This document shows positions 22,601 through 33,480 of a stretch of 64,000 bases of DNA, one piece after another. The number at the start of each line of letters is the position of its first letter. Position 1 is the first letter of the stretch. The stretch comes from Medicago truncatula (taxonomy: Eukaryota; Streptophyta; Magnoliopsida; Fabales; Fabaceae): positions 31,111,262-31,175,261 of the forward strand of contig NC_053042.1 in the NCBI RefSeq assembly GCF_003473485.1, given 5' to 3'. Under the pieces are notes generated by a model. The model saw nothing but the letters and a program-made list of their open reading frames with translations. It was not told the DNA's origin and searched no databases. The position numbers were made by a program, and so were the translations under genes.

Positions 22601-25600
22601 GATAATTACATTGCATAGATCACACTTTTACCTCATTAGCCATAATTTTTCCCCTTTATATATTTTAAACGGAAAATTTCGTTCATGTAGGGGTTCTGAC
22701 TTCAGCAGATCAGGATTTGGTCCACGTACAATAATAATTTGTGATCAGGTAATCATTCTGTTTTTTGTATTATTTTGACAATGTGTAGAAGGCCCCAGGA
22801 ACATTTATAATTAAGTGCTTGTTTATTGTGAAAATATTTTGCTTTCATTTCTTAAAATGTATTCATTTTAACATGCTATTAAGAAGATGAGAGACATTCT
22901 ACCTAAAAAAAATATGAAGAGGAGAGACTTTTGAAGCGAGCCATTGTGATGAAGAGACGATAAATTGCTAGATAGGGATGATGCATTTATGGAAATAATG
23001 AAAATAGTTATTGTCATTTTCATTGTTTCTGGAACTTTAATATAATTGTTCACTTCAAGAGTCTTTTTTCTCCTTGTTAACAATTATAACTAACATAAAT
23101 TTTAGGAAATAAAAATAGGAAATGTTCACAAAGTAAACAGACCCAAAGTTTCCTTATTTGAAGAAGGGTATAATCAGATCGACAATGATTTATGGGATTG
23201 ACTAAGTTATGCTGAACAAACTTCATGCTATTTCCTTAACCCTCTCCCCCTCCTTGTTCATTGCAGTGTGAAAAGGAATATCATGTGGGCTGTTTGAGGG
23301 ATCATAAAATGGCATATTTGAAGGTATCACTATGTCTTTCTTCATATATGGACACATACATTTGGACACTGATCTCACCTTTGTCCATTGGACATAATTG
23401 TATTGCAGGAATTGCCGGAAGGGGACTGGCTTTGTTGCAATGATTGCACAAGAATACATTCTATTTTGGAGAACCTCTTAGTTAGGGAAGCTGAGAAACT
23501 CCCTGAATCTCTTTTGGATGTTATAAAGAAAAAGCAAGAGGATAGATGTTTGGAACCCCTTAATGAGATTGATATAAGATGGAGACTTGTTAATGGCAAA
23601 GTTGCTTCTCCTGAAACCAGGCCGTTGCTTTTGGAGGCCCTGTCAATATTCAACGTAAGTTCCGCCTGTCCTTATATTTCTTCTTCATTTTCATGATCAT
23701 AACTTTGTGTAGGGTGGTTGAAAGTTATAATCCTTGTTTGTCCCTCAAAAAATGGTAGAGATGCTTAGTATTTTTTGTTATTGTTGGCGTTCTTTTTCTG
23801 AATTGATTCTTCTTCATTGTATGCCTTTGCATGATTGTATCTTTTGATTAACAAACAGTCACTAGAAAGTAAATAAATACAATTTAGGAGAATGTTGAGA
23901 TGCTTCGCTCAAAATAAATGCATGTTCACACGGTTTTAATTTTATGATTAATATTGTGAAAACTGAATAACATATTTCATGTTATGAATAGTGTACAAGT
24001 ACTACTCTTTATATAGGCTATTCTAACCAATGGATTAATGGGACGAATATAAATTCTATAAATTACTACTACTAATAATAAAAATACATTATTTACAACA
24101 CTTCTCCTCAAGCTGGTGAATGAATATCTATCATTCCCAGCTTGGAAACAATCATTTCAAAGCTATTGCTGGTCAGCCCCTTAGGTAGAAGATCAGCAAG
24201 GTTGCCTTGGGTTGGAAACAATCCTTTCAAAGCTATTGCTGGTCAGCCCCTTAGTTAGAAGATCAGCAAGGTTGCCTTGGGAAGAGACATATGGAGTGTA
24301 AACTAGGCCACTCTCTAACTTTTCTTTGATGGAATGTCTGTCAACTAAATAAAACGAAAAATATTGAAGCTGAGTCAACTTCAATATGTTTCGTTCTATA
24401 GCGCTGCACTTGATTATGGGCTATGCTAATAGTAGATTTATTATCACAATAAAGTCTCATTGGTTCATCACATTTTATTCTCAAGTCTTCCAAAATGATC
24501 TTCAACCGTAGTAGTTCACCTATCCCTTTTGCCATTGCCCTGGACTCTGCTTCAGCACTAGATATGGATACCATGCTTTTAACTCTTCCAAGTCACAAGA
24601 TTCCCAGCCAGGAAGGTGCAATATCTTGTACTTGATCTCTCATCCACAATTGACCCTGCATAGTCAGCATAAGTATATGCTTCAAGACCCACACTTCCAT
24701 TCTGTTTGAACAAAATTCCTCTACATGGTGTTCCTTTCAAATATTGCACAATTCGGAGTGCAACTAGTAAATGCATCTCCTTTGGTAGGTGCATGACTTG
24801 GCTGACTTAGCTTACTACAAAGCCAACATCAGGTCTAGTATGTGATAGATATATAAGTTTGCCGACTAACCTTTGATACCTTCCCTTATCAATTGCAGTA
24901 TCTTAGTCCAGCAGTATCTTAATCTTAAATTCCTTGGCTAAGTGCTGGCCCAGCAGTTGTTGCTCCTCTTCATCATCACCTGTCACTATAATGTCATCCA
25001 CATACACCAATAACACTTCTACTCCCCATGATTCAGAGTGTTTGATAAATAAAGTATGATCTCCTTGACTTTGTTTGAACCCCAAACCTACCATAACTTT
25101 TCACGATAATTCTTTTATCCCATATAATGTCTTTTTTAGCTTACAAACAATGTTTGCAGCAGTTTGTTCGCTATATCCAGGGGACAAAGCATGCGCTGGG
25201 ATCATGCGGAGTGGACATTTCTTGTGTATTACGCAAAAACTTGTTTAATAATGTTTTAAGAAAATACAATGTATATCTGTGCCATTGTGCATTTCTATTT
25301 TTCTTTGGGGGACCCTTTTCGAGTTTTCCACAAGATCACTATTGTTGAACTTTGGTATTTGTTTCAGGAATGCTTTGATCCTATAGTTGACGCAGCTACT
25401 GAACGTGACCTTATTCCTTCCATGGTTTATGGGTAAGAAAATCTTATTAGAACATTTGTATGCTTTTCATATTTTTCTTCAATTAATTTTTTCCTTGTTT
25501 CAACTGGTTTATCATTCAAATACAGACGGAATTTGCAGACTCAGGATTTTGGAGGAGTGTACTGTGCATTATTAATGGTCAAGTAGGAAGTGATTTCTCT

Positions 25601-26799
25601 ATTTAGCTTTTACTATTCATATTTGATATGTCTCTTATGGTAATGTTCACATTTTATTTAACTGGCCTTGAAGTTCATCTGTGGTATCTGCGGGCATGCT
25701 ACGGATTTTTGGTACAGATATTGCAGAACTCCCATTAATTGCTACAAGACACAAGAACCGTGGAAAGGTGAGGCCTGTGGACTGTACTGCTAACTTGATT
25801 GGCCTTTTCATTGGGTACCAATGTCTCACTGCCCCCAACCACTTTCCCTTAAAATTTTGGTATTTTTTTCGATGGGAATATAAAGTGGTCATGGTAAGGT
25901 GGGGTGTGTAAGTGATGTGTACAACATATCTAGTAAGCTACACTGTCTACACATGTTTAATTAGCTAGACCACTGTTTAATACTTCACAAAGTGGGTTGT
26001 TTTGACAAGTTCCCTTAGGACGTGTTTAGCGTTGATAGTTTTTAATTCTATGATCTCTACCACCTAATTTTTTTGAACTTAATTTCTGGGTTTCTGCCTT
26101 GCCTGCATCATAATTTTTTTTGCTCTTGGTGATGTTTTTGGTTTTGAAATTTTAATAAATTACTCTGTTTTGATATACTGGGATAAACTAGATTACTTTA
26201 AGTTTTTGATCATTTATTCCCGTGTTTGGGTAGTGAACTCTTCATCTTTGTAATAATTGACCTGAACAGGGCTACTTCCAAACACTGTTCTCGTGCATTG
26301 AAAGGCTGGTGGCCTTCTTGAATGTGAAGAACCTTGTGTTACCAGCTGCTGAAGAAGCAGAATCCATTTGGAAATATAAATTTGGGTTTAGCAGGACGAA
26401 ACCTGAGCAGGTATATATTTTTGACTATATTTACATTTTACGAGCTAGGTTAATTACATTTTGCCACTTTATTCTAGCATTTAGTTTTACATTTCTATGG
26501 CTTGAAATTTATCAAGCTGATCTATTTATTACATTTTCTTCGGTGTTTTGAGAAAATAAACTTCATAGTGTGACATTATCTGAGGTCCAAATTTCCTCTA
26601 TATAATCCAAATCACTCCAAATCTTTAGTAATGGAGTAAATCCTTTGGTATGCATCCCAACTCTAAAATGACCGAGTATACCGTTGTGCTGCAGCTTACC
26701 AACTTTAGAAAGAACTGCCAACAGTTGATGGCATTCAAAGGGACAGTTATGCTTCACAAATCGGTGCCTCGATGTCGGATCATTCATAGTCAGTCATGA
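16673..26799 (+). CDS. PHD-finger/GNAT acetyltransferase-like protein (IDM1-type), 20 exons, 812 aa
   Basis: Exons by splice sites and frame: 16673-17035, 17830-17907, 18040-18244, 18423-18531, 20243-20335, 20448-20543, 20660-20758, 20870-20951, 21028-21087, 21179-21231, 21364-21530, 22388-22598, 22691-22748, 23267-23323, 23409-23654, 25368-25432, 25526-25582, 25674-25767, 26270-26410, 26695-26799. All introns are GT-AG and phases join without a break (2439 nt). A PHD finger at about residues 447-486 has complete C4HC3 ligands (C447, C450, C459, C462, H467, C470, C483, C486). A second, extended PHD follows at 535-590. A GNAT fold covers about 690-790, with the acetyl-CoA loop RGKGYFQ near 729-735. 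Residues 340-440 resemble the Tify/Jas-like region of this family. Known relatives (Arabidopsis IDM1/ROS4 and paralogues) read histone marks, acetylate H3 and counter DNA methylation in the nucleus. The specific role here is inferred. Confidence 0.9.
18801..19698. mobile_element. Probable non-autonomous DNA transposon in intron 4
   Basis: The left end GGTGTATTGGATTGAGA is complementary to the right end TCCTAATCCAATAGTGTTC with mismatches. Subterminal repeats of 'cttttaaaatctt' and 'cttgtggtattcaat' crowd both arms. It has no ORF and lies in intron 4 (18532-20242) of the PHD/GNAT gene. Superfamily uncertain. Confidence 0.5.
22156..22337 (+). mobile_element. Au SINE in intron 11, with 20-bp target duplication
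   Basis: It contains the pol III B-box-like GGTTCAAGTCC and the diagnostic Au 3' half (GGTAAGGCTGCGTACAATAC, CTTCCCGGACC, GCGGGAGC, TTGCCCTTTTTT). Near-identical flanks (TTAGTCATCTTTTAAGTGAG at 22136-22155 and the same with one mismatch at 22338-22357) are the target duplication. It lies in intron 11 of the PHD/GNAT gene in sense orientation. Confidence 0.9.
23893..24100 (-). repeat. 3' LTR (208 bp) of the truncated copia element
   Basis: Plus-strand ends are TGTTGAGATG and TTTACAACA, that is TG...CA. It lies immediately beyond the pol remnant and a purine-rich stretch. Confidence 0.7.
23893..25149 (-). mobile_element. 5'-truncated copia retrotransposon in intron 15 (antisense)
   Basis: On the minus strand, from 25149 downward, pieces of pol read: RT with LLVYVDDIIVTG, then the RNase H region (YADYAGS, SSAEAESRA, LYCDNKS, HIEVD), and the pol C-terminus LADLLTKGL. 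Frameshifts and gaps separate the pieces. A 3' LTR follows at 23893-24100, starting TGTTGTAAAT and ending TCTCAACA on the minus strand, with a purine-rich stretch before it. A 70-bp block at the pol end is tandemly duplicated (about 24142-24281). Gag, integrase and the 5' LTR are missing. The insertion makes intron 15 (23655-25367) the longest intron of the gene after intron 4. Confidence 0.85.
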
Positions 26800-27282
26800 G
26801 AAATGAGAAATCTGTATAAAAAGGTCACTAATTAAAGGGGGAAAACCCTGAGCTGTGTCTTATTCTTTTCTGGCTCTGCTAAGTTTTTTATTTGAAGCCA
26901 TTTGTGAAGCTATCATGACATTTGTATAACATTTATGTTGTAGTTCTCTTATTTTTTATTTGAATATTGATCTTGTACATCTACTTTGCGGTGTAATACC
27001 GTGCTATTTTTATTTTATATAAATGAGATGTAGGAAGAGTTTACTGGTTATACATTGTGACCACATAAAGACTTGCTTAGGTGTTTGAAAGAGCTCCTGA
27101 GTACCTTTCGTTAGTAGTTTGTACAAAATTTGTGAAATAAGCGCTTCCCGAATAAAATACATAAATAAGCTATTTACCAAATGCTTGATTGGAGATCTCA
27201 TGTTGACCAGTGATATGGTGGCCATAAATGAAGGCAATCTTCTCGCGTTACAATCTGCGAATCACAACAATTTTATATGACC
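26800..27282. other. 3' flank of the PHD/GNAT gene and intergenic DNA
   Basis: No gene seen. Sequence from about 27240 on is homologous to the 3' flanks of the second and third thaumatin-like genes (34770 and 40730), marking the edge of the thaumatin repeat unit. Confidence 0.5.
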
Positions 27283-27432
27283 TACACCCTCCGGCCACTA
27301 ATATAAGCAAAAAACCACTTTTTAGATACATTCAATTAATGATGTATGTAGTCTTTATTATATGTCGCATACATCATTAATTGAATGTATCTAAATAGTT
27401 GATTTTTGCTTATATTAGTGACCGGAGGGTGT
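27283..27432. mobile_element. Stowaway MITE with TA duplication
   Basis: Ends TACACCCTCCGGCCACTAAT and ATTAGTGACCGGAGGGTGTA are reverse complements, with the plant Tc1/mariner-type CTCC...ATAAGCAAA start. The arms share TACATTCAATTAATGATGTA. The paralogous flanks at about 34798 and 40742 lack it and have one TA, so this is an insertion into a TA. Confidence 0.9.
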
Positions 27433-27892
27433 ATGCTATTTATTCATTAAGAAAAAGAAAATCCCGTGATAATTTTGAGAATCATTGAGCAAATGGAGAG
27501 AAATCGTAGTTATAAAACAGTTCTTTACTGATCTGAAACTTGGTGCATTGATTTGTTAGACAAAACTTTTTATGCGGTAGTGTATACTTCAAAATGTTCC
27601 TTAGAAAGACCATATAAAATAAATAAAATGATATAATCTTTTGCAGCTCATAACTTCAAGAGAAGAAACCAATTATCAAGGATTTAAAATTCAAGAGAAC
27701 CCAAATCGATATAAAAAATTACAAAAGAATATAAATGCAATAATAAATGAAAGCACGATGTTTGATTTATATTTGTGGTTCATACTATACCACGTTTGTG
27801 TGTATATATGTGCACATTGCACATGTGCACTTATTTTAGACAAAGACATAAGTTAAATAATTTAAAATGGTATATTTGTTTGGTCGAGGAGT

Positions 27893-28766
27893 TCAAGCTG
27901 ATGGGCAGAAGGTGATTGCATAGTCGGGTCTTGCAAAGCAAGTGAAAATGCTGCTCTTATCGTCGTAAGCATAACTGTAAGCACCGGGGCACTCGTCCTT
28001 GAAAATCTTAGAGTAGTCTGTGGGTGGACATTTTTCTTCAGTATTGAAATCTCCACGACAACAATATTTATCTTCCTTTAAAGCCAAACAAGCGCTCTTA
28101 CAAGCAAACACACTCCCATCAGAACCAATCACCTGGAGCTCTGAAGGACACACAACATTAATGTTCCTAGGACAACTAGCGGTTTTGCAGTCACCACTCC
28201 CACCTTGTGGCATTACGGACATGGGCACATTGAACCCATCAACATTGCTCACATCGTAGAAATCTTGTCCCCCGTTGGATGCTATTGTTATTTCTACCAG
28301 TGTTGCTGGTGGGATTGCGCCAGCACCGTTGCAACCGACTTGACCGGAGGCACAATCGGCGGTGGCGCAGCTGAACCTTCCGTTGTTGTCGGAGCATCCA
28401 GTTCGGCCCCAAAATCTTCCCGACCATGGTGATGGAAGGTCCACCGCAATTGTTGCTCCAGGTCCTAACTCAAAACCCGTTGTCGATAGCTGAGGTTTTT
28501 GGTCTCCAGTTAACGTTCCTGGCCATACAGTGTATGCACACCTATTTGTGAATGTCACCTTAGCTCCTCCAACCACTGCATACAAATGAAAAATACGTTC
28601 ATATTAGAAGAGCAAATGAATTTATTAACCACATGAAGAGAAATAAACTAAGCTAAATGAATTAATGGATTAACTATATGGAAAATTAATGTAGTTGAGT
28701 ACTGATATATATACCATAGAAGAGGAATGCAAAGCTAAAGCATAAAGCAACACGGTTGCACTTCAT
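27893..28766 (-). CDS. Thaumatin-like protein 1 (PR-5 family), 244 aa, two exons
   Basis: Exon 1 (28715-28766) encodes [17 protein letters not shown]; exon 2 (27893-28575) the rest; intron phase 1, GT-AG. A signal peptide of about 21 residues is followed by AKVTFTNRC. The thaumatin signature is at residues 83-99 ([10 protein letters not shown]...C). All 16 conserved cysteines are present. The acidic-cleft residues R75, E112, D125 and D130 are present, as in glucan-binding, antifungal PR-5 proteins. It is the most divergent of the three tandem copies at 27.9, 35.2 and 41.2 kb. A TATA-like TATATATATA at 28864-28874 lies about 100 bp upstream on the minus strand. Product: secreted defence-type protein, by family. 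Confidence 0.92.
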
Positions 28767-28879
28767 TTTGGATATATAGACTTCTCTCTTCGCAGTATTT
28801 TTCTCTTTCGATTGTAGTTTGCTGTTTGAAAGTGATTGATGAAGTTTCTCTCTTCTTCTTGACATATATATATAGCCTT

Positions 28880-29471
28880 CTACATATACAAATTATTGGC
28901 TTAATTATAATATTGCTACCCTATTTACATCCGTTCAAGAAATTGGTTTCTAATTTTCAAATCACTGTGGTTTTTTTTTTTTTTTTTTGTCAAAAAAATC
29001 ACTAAGTTGTTTTGATTATATACATACTATTAATTAAATTATAATATAAAAGAAAAAGAAATTTGAAGTTGAAATTGAAGCTTTAATAGAGTTGTTTTGC
29101 ACTTTTATGAGTATTGATCATTCAATATCAACAACATAGTCAACATATTTTTTTTTGGAAGGAACATAATCAACATATTGCATTATATAAAACTAGCGAA
29201 AAGACGGATACGTTTACTGCGCTAAAATTTGAACACACACACACATTCATATCGTGTTTGTTATATTTTTTTTAATATTTAAATTTATTCTTATCTATTT
29301 ATTACATATGTTATTTATATTGAAAATTGAGGGCATTTTTGGAAAAGAAAATCCAGCCCAAAAGTGCTGAAAAAAGGTAATTTTCTTTATATATAATATA
29401 GATTAACTTTAAAATGTCTAATATTTAATTTTTATATGATATCTATATATTTTTTTTTAGCATATTATCAT
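28880..29471. other. Intergenic, nothing recognised
   Basis: AT-rich upstream region of the first thaumatin-like gene, with a T18 run near 28970-28990. No ORF or clear element. Confidence 0.5.
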
Positions 29472-29473
29472 TA

Positions 29474-30131
29474 CTCCTTCTGTTTTAAAATGAGTGTCAT
29501 TTTAGCCAGAAAAATTGTTTCGAAATGAATGTCACTTTCGGTTTCCAATGCAATAATAACTTTTTATTTTCAATTGTACCATTCAATTAATATTATATAC
29601 ACTACTTCCAAAGTATTATTTTTTCTTTAATGAAAAACAAATCAATAGTTGATTAGGATAATTTGGTAAAATAACATATCTCTTTCTTTTAATTAAGGCT
29701 AAATTATGTTTTTGGTCCCTTAACTATTTAATTAATATCACTTTGGTCCCTTAATTAAAATTTGATTTATTTTGGTATCTTAACTTATCTTCGTTACACA
29801 TTTTGGTCATTTCCGTTAGTTTTAATTCAAAACCGTTAGGTTTTCTTCATTTTCTTATGGAATTTTTCTCGGATTTTTGTTGTTGAAGGTTGATGGAGAT
29901 GATATGAAGATGAAGAAGACCTAACGTTTTTTAATTAAAATTAACGGAAAGGACCAAAATGTGCAAGGAGAGAAAGTTAAGATACCAAAATAAATCAAAT
30001 TTTAATTAAAGGACCAAAACGATACTAATTAAATTGTCAAGGGACCAAAAATGCAATTTAGCCTTTAATTAATGCATTTTTTAATATGTGTGTAAAAACC
30101 TTAAACAACACTCATTTTGAAATGGAGGGAG
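29474..30131. mobile_element. Stowaway-type MITE, split by a nested MITE
   Basis: Ends CTCCTTCTGTTTTAAAATGA and TCATTTTGAAATGGAGGGAG are complementary and flanked by TA. About 290 bp of the element remain after removing the nested element at 29697-30063 and its duplication. Confidence 0.8.
29697..30063. mobile_element. MULE-type hairpin MITE nested in a Stowaway
   Basis: Ends GGCTAAATTATG and GCAATTTAGCC are paired, with arms containing 'tttggtccctta', 'aaaatttgattta' and 'taccaaaataaatc'. A perfect 9-bp target duplication TTTAATTAA flanks it at 29688-29696 and 30064-30072, as in Mutator-like elements. Confidence 0.92.
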
Positions 30132-30222
30132 TAATAATTATTCCTATATAAATTAGTTGTTTTATTTTCTTTTTGTCAAAAGTACTTTTCTTGCTGAATT
30201 TGACAATAGGTCACAATTTTAT

Positions 30223-30407
30223 GGAGAATGCTAACCATTGTCCTTGGGGCATTGGATAAAGGGATAAAAATAGAAATATAACATTGGAAAATGGTGAAAA
30301 TTGATAAATTTAACTTTTTAAAAGTTAAAATGTTGTTGAAACCAATGCAAACATCCTACTTTTGGCTTCCTTAACCATTGCCCTCAGGGCAATGGTTAGC
30401 AAGACCC
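30223..30407. mobile_element. Small MULE-type MITE (185 bp)
   Basis: Terminal inverted repeat centred on GCTAACCATTG / CAATGGTTAGC. Flanks CAATTTTAT (30214-30222) and TAATTTTAT (30408-30416) give a 9-bp duplication with one mismatch. A diverged partial copy of the same family lies at about 31270-31385. Confidence 0.8.
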
Positions 30408-31269
30408 TAATTTTATTAATCCCTCCCAATTTAACTAAGATAGTTGACCATTTTACACATATTAAGAAAAGTGTATAAATGAAAGAGAGAGAAAAATGAT
30501 TTTGAGTGTCTTTGACAAGTATTGGTGCATTCTTCTTTATCATAAATGTAAAGGAGAATATATTGAATTGAGAGTGGTGAAAAGAGTATTAATTAGAGTT
30601 ATAATTGGAAAAAATAATTAATGTTGTATTCAAAAGTGAAACAGATCAATACTCTTAGACAATTTTTTTTTTTACAAATGACTTAGTTATTATGAGACGG
30701 AAAGAGTAATAAAAAAGCATCAGGGGATTAGGCCGAAATCTAATTATTTACAAATATAAAGAAAATAAGGCAAACCTGCTGGATCCCTAACAAAGAGGGA
30801 TTTCACAAAATTTGGCAAAGAGAGCCACCACAGCCCATGATTGAAATTGATGCCATGCCTGATAGAATTACTATTCCTTTGATTGCGTATTAATTAGATT
30901 AGGCATTTGTTGACATTACATTTTTGTTTTTGACAAATGTTGAGAATACATTTATCGTGTTGACAATGTCAACCGATAGAATAACGATTATCATTATTTT
31001 TTTCTAAAAATTCCATTAGAGTTTGGTTTGAAAATACAAGTTATTACTTTTGTTTTAACAATAATGGATAATGATCAACATTACAAAATTGTATGACAAG
31101 ACACACAAGAATGAATAATTTATAAAATGGATATATAATGATGGGCACGATTATTATCTTTAACAAGTGCGTTTGTTCAAGATTAAAAAATGAAAATAAT
31201 TTAGGATTGTGCGAACAAATGTCCTTAGAACATTAAGTAAATCAAAAGTAATAAATTTGCATTAAATTC

Positions 31270-31385
31270 AACAACTTTTTTAACTTTTAAAAAGTTAAAT
31301 TGATCATTTTTCACCATTTTTCATTACAATAGTTTTATTTTTATCCTCTTAATCAATGTCCTAACGACACTCTTTAATATTTTCC
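31270..31385. mobile_element. Partial relic of the 30223-type MITE
   Basis: It shares 'tttttaactttt(t)aaaagttaaat', 'atttttcaccatttt' and 'ttatttttatcc...atcaatg' with 30223-30407 in the opposite orientation. One end is decayed. Confidence 0.5.
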
Positions 31386-31482
31386 AATAATTTATAAGTT
31401 GGAAAATGCTAACACATTAAAAAATTAAAATGGAAATTTCATATTGAGAATTGTGTAATCAAGACATTGAAACATTAACAAA

Positions 31483-31770
31483 TATTCTCTCCGTTTCATA
31501 ATATTTGTCCATTTTTAAGAATAATTTTGTTTCACAATACTTGTCACATTTAAGTTTCAATGCAACATTAATTATTGTCTTGTCAATAATACCCTTGCAT
31601 ATTTATTGCAGAGAGAGAGAGAGAAAAAAAAAATAGAATAAAATAATAAATGGTTAAGGGTATTATAGAAAACACACATATAATTTCCTCAAAAATAACA
31701 AAATTTATTTGGTTTCTTGGTTATTGCAATTTCTCCAAAATGGACATGTATTTTGAAACGGAGGGAGTTA
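31483..31770. mobile_element. Stowaway-type MITE (about 285 bp)
   Basis: Ends CTCTCCGTTTCATAATATTT and AAACGGAGGGAG, flanked by TA. Inner arms 'tttgtccattttta' and 'aaaatggacatgta' pair. Internal (GA)n at 31613-31624. Confidence 0.75.
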
Positions 31771-31826
31771 CTTTTTCTACATCAAAGATATCAATATTTT
31801 TTTAATTTTCACTATTAAATAATAAA

Positions 31827-32013
31827 GGGAAATATTAACTTATGCCCTTAAGGTACATGTTCAAGATTCCACTAATAGAAATTATGTATCGAAAATTATG
31901 TTAATTTATTGTTTAAAAATTTTAATATTAATTTTTATCATTTAATATTTATCATTCGTGGCAAGAAATTTAATGCTTAACATGTGCCCTAAGGGCACAA
32001 GTTAACATGACCC
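31827..32013. mobile_element. MULE-type MITE (187 bp) with 9-bp target duplication
   Basis: Ends GGGAAATATTAACTTATGCC and GGCACAAGTTAACATGACCC pair. Flanks AATAATAAA (31818-31826) and AATAGTAAA (32014-32022) differ at one base. Confidence 0.85.
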
Positions 32014-32279
32014 AATAGTAAAAAGGTAGAAGTATTAGATTAGGCCAAAACAATTTTTTTTGAGGAAACAAATATTATTAAAACAAATAATATTAGATTA
32101 GGCATTTCTAATAAATCTTATCTTGCATGTAAAAAAAACAACAACTTAGCTTTACGGTAGACATTAGCAATCTTGGTTGCTTTCATTAGAGACATCATTA
32201 TGAAAATAATTGACATAAGAGTTTTCTATTTTGTCAAATAATTTGCGGATTAAAAAATTATCCATTAACGTGAATAAAT

Positions 32280-32350
32280 AGGGGAATTTAGGGTCGAACC
32301 TCGACTCGTGTATAGTACAACATTTCTACCAACTAAATTATGCTCATGAA
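32280..32350 (-). mobile_element. SINE fragment
   Basis: On the minus strand, GAGCATAATTTAGTTGGTAG (A-box) and GAGGTTCGACCC (B-box) match the window's tRNA-derived SINE family. Both ends are decayed. Confidence 0.55.
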
Positions 32351-32917
32351 CACGACATAAGAGTTTTATACTCACGAGTATTTAAAGTTCCACGTTGAAG
32401 ATACTCAATTGCCTCCTAGGAACCCGATTCAATAATAATCCAATTAAACCCCCTTATCCAATGTCAATTTAATTACATGAAAAATAGCAAGAAGTTTAGA
32501 AGTGACAATTGTACAACCTTCCAACTTTAAAGAAAACACCGTTAGAAAGTCTTTGTTTGAATTTCGGATGATTCGGCTACGGGATCCCAGATATCCAAAT
32601 TGCTTGAAAAATCGTCATGTTCATCACAAAATTTTGATCAATGAGTGATGTATGAGCAGAAGAACTAGAAAACATTCCATCATTGTTCAACTTCCAACCA
32701 CCTTGTCTTCAACATTGATTCGAGTAGTATCTGCTGGAGACTTCGCTAGAAATTTTGACAAAACCCTCGCTAGAAATTTAAACCATAACGCTCATTGTTG
32801 ATCCAAGGAATTGTATAATTCCCGCATTTATACTTCACTCTTATCATGGAAATTTCAAGATCCGATTTATTATTGCACAATTGCCAACCAGCTTGCATAA
32901 GAGACAATTCATTCATG

Positions 32918-33480
32918 TTTCTAGCTGAATGCAATCCCAATCAACCATACATTATGAAAATGCGAATCTTTTCCCAAGATATTGAATGGATTCGGTTTCG
33001 ATCCATTCTCATTATTTCCCAAATGAATCCTAGACTTTCTATTTATTCCATCACAAATATGCATAGACAACAACATTGATTGCATAACATAAGTTGGAAT
33101 TGCTTGGATAACTGATTTAGCTAAAGTAAGCCTTCATACAAAAGAGAGGTTTTTGACGCCTACAAAATAAATCCAAAATAATGTTCATGTAATTAATCTA
33201 CTCCAAATTTGCTTCAGCTAATAGGAGCAAATCATCCAAAAATGCTACATGTTCTAATTTTGGAGCACCTTTATTAATTTGAAATGGTTTCCACATGGCT
33301 TTTTGCACCGCCAAATTTATCAGATGAAAAAGTCTCTAAATGCACATGACAAAAGGATATGGTGAAACAGGATCTCCTTGACGGATGCCCATAGATAGAA
33401 AGAAACAATTAGGGCTTTCTCATTCCAAAGCACTTGTATCCTTACTGTTGAAATACACATCCATCCTCACAAGTAAAAAG
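32918..33480 (-). pseudogene. LINE reverse-transcriptase fragment, duplicated copy B
   Basis: Minus-strand translation from about 33410 gives GIRQGDPVSPYPFVMCI and then HVAFLDDLLLLAEANLE. These are the LINE RT motifs with the catalytic site as FLDD. Stops interrupt it. It shares homology with 38928-39660. Relative to that copy it lacks about 208 bp between two TTTTTGA repeats (junction near 33150). Confidence 0.7.

Noticed and set aside
26563..26787. 74-codon minus-strand frame
   Set aside because: It is the antisense shadow of the last exon (26695-26799) of the PHD/GNAT gene.
28020..28432. Plus-strand frames over the thaumatin-like genes (also at 35539, 41316 and 41501)
   Set aside because: They recur in every paralogue only because the minus-strand coding sequence is conserved. 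No plus-strand motif is present.
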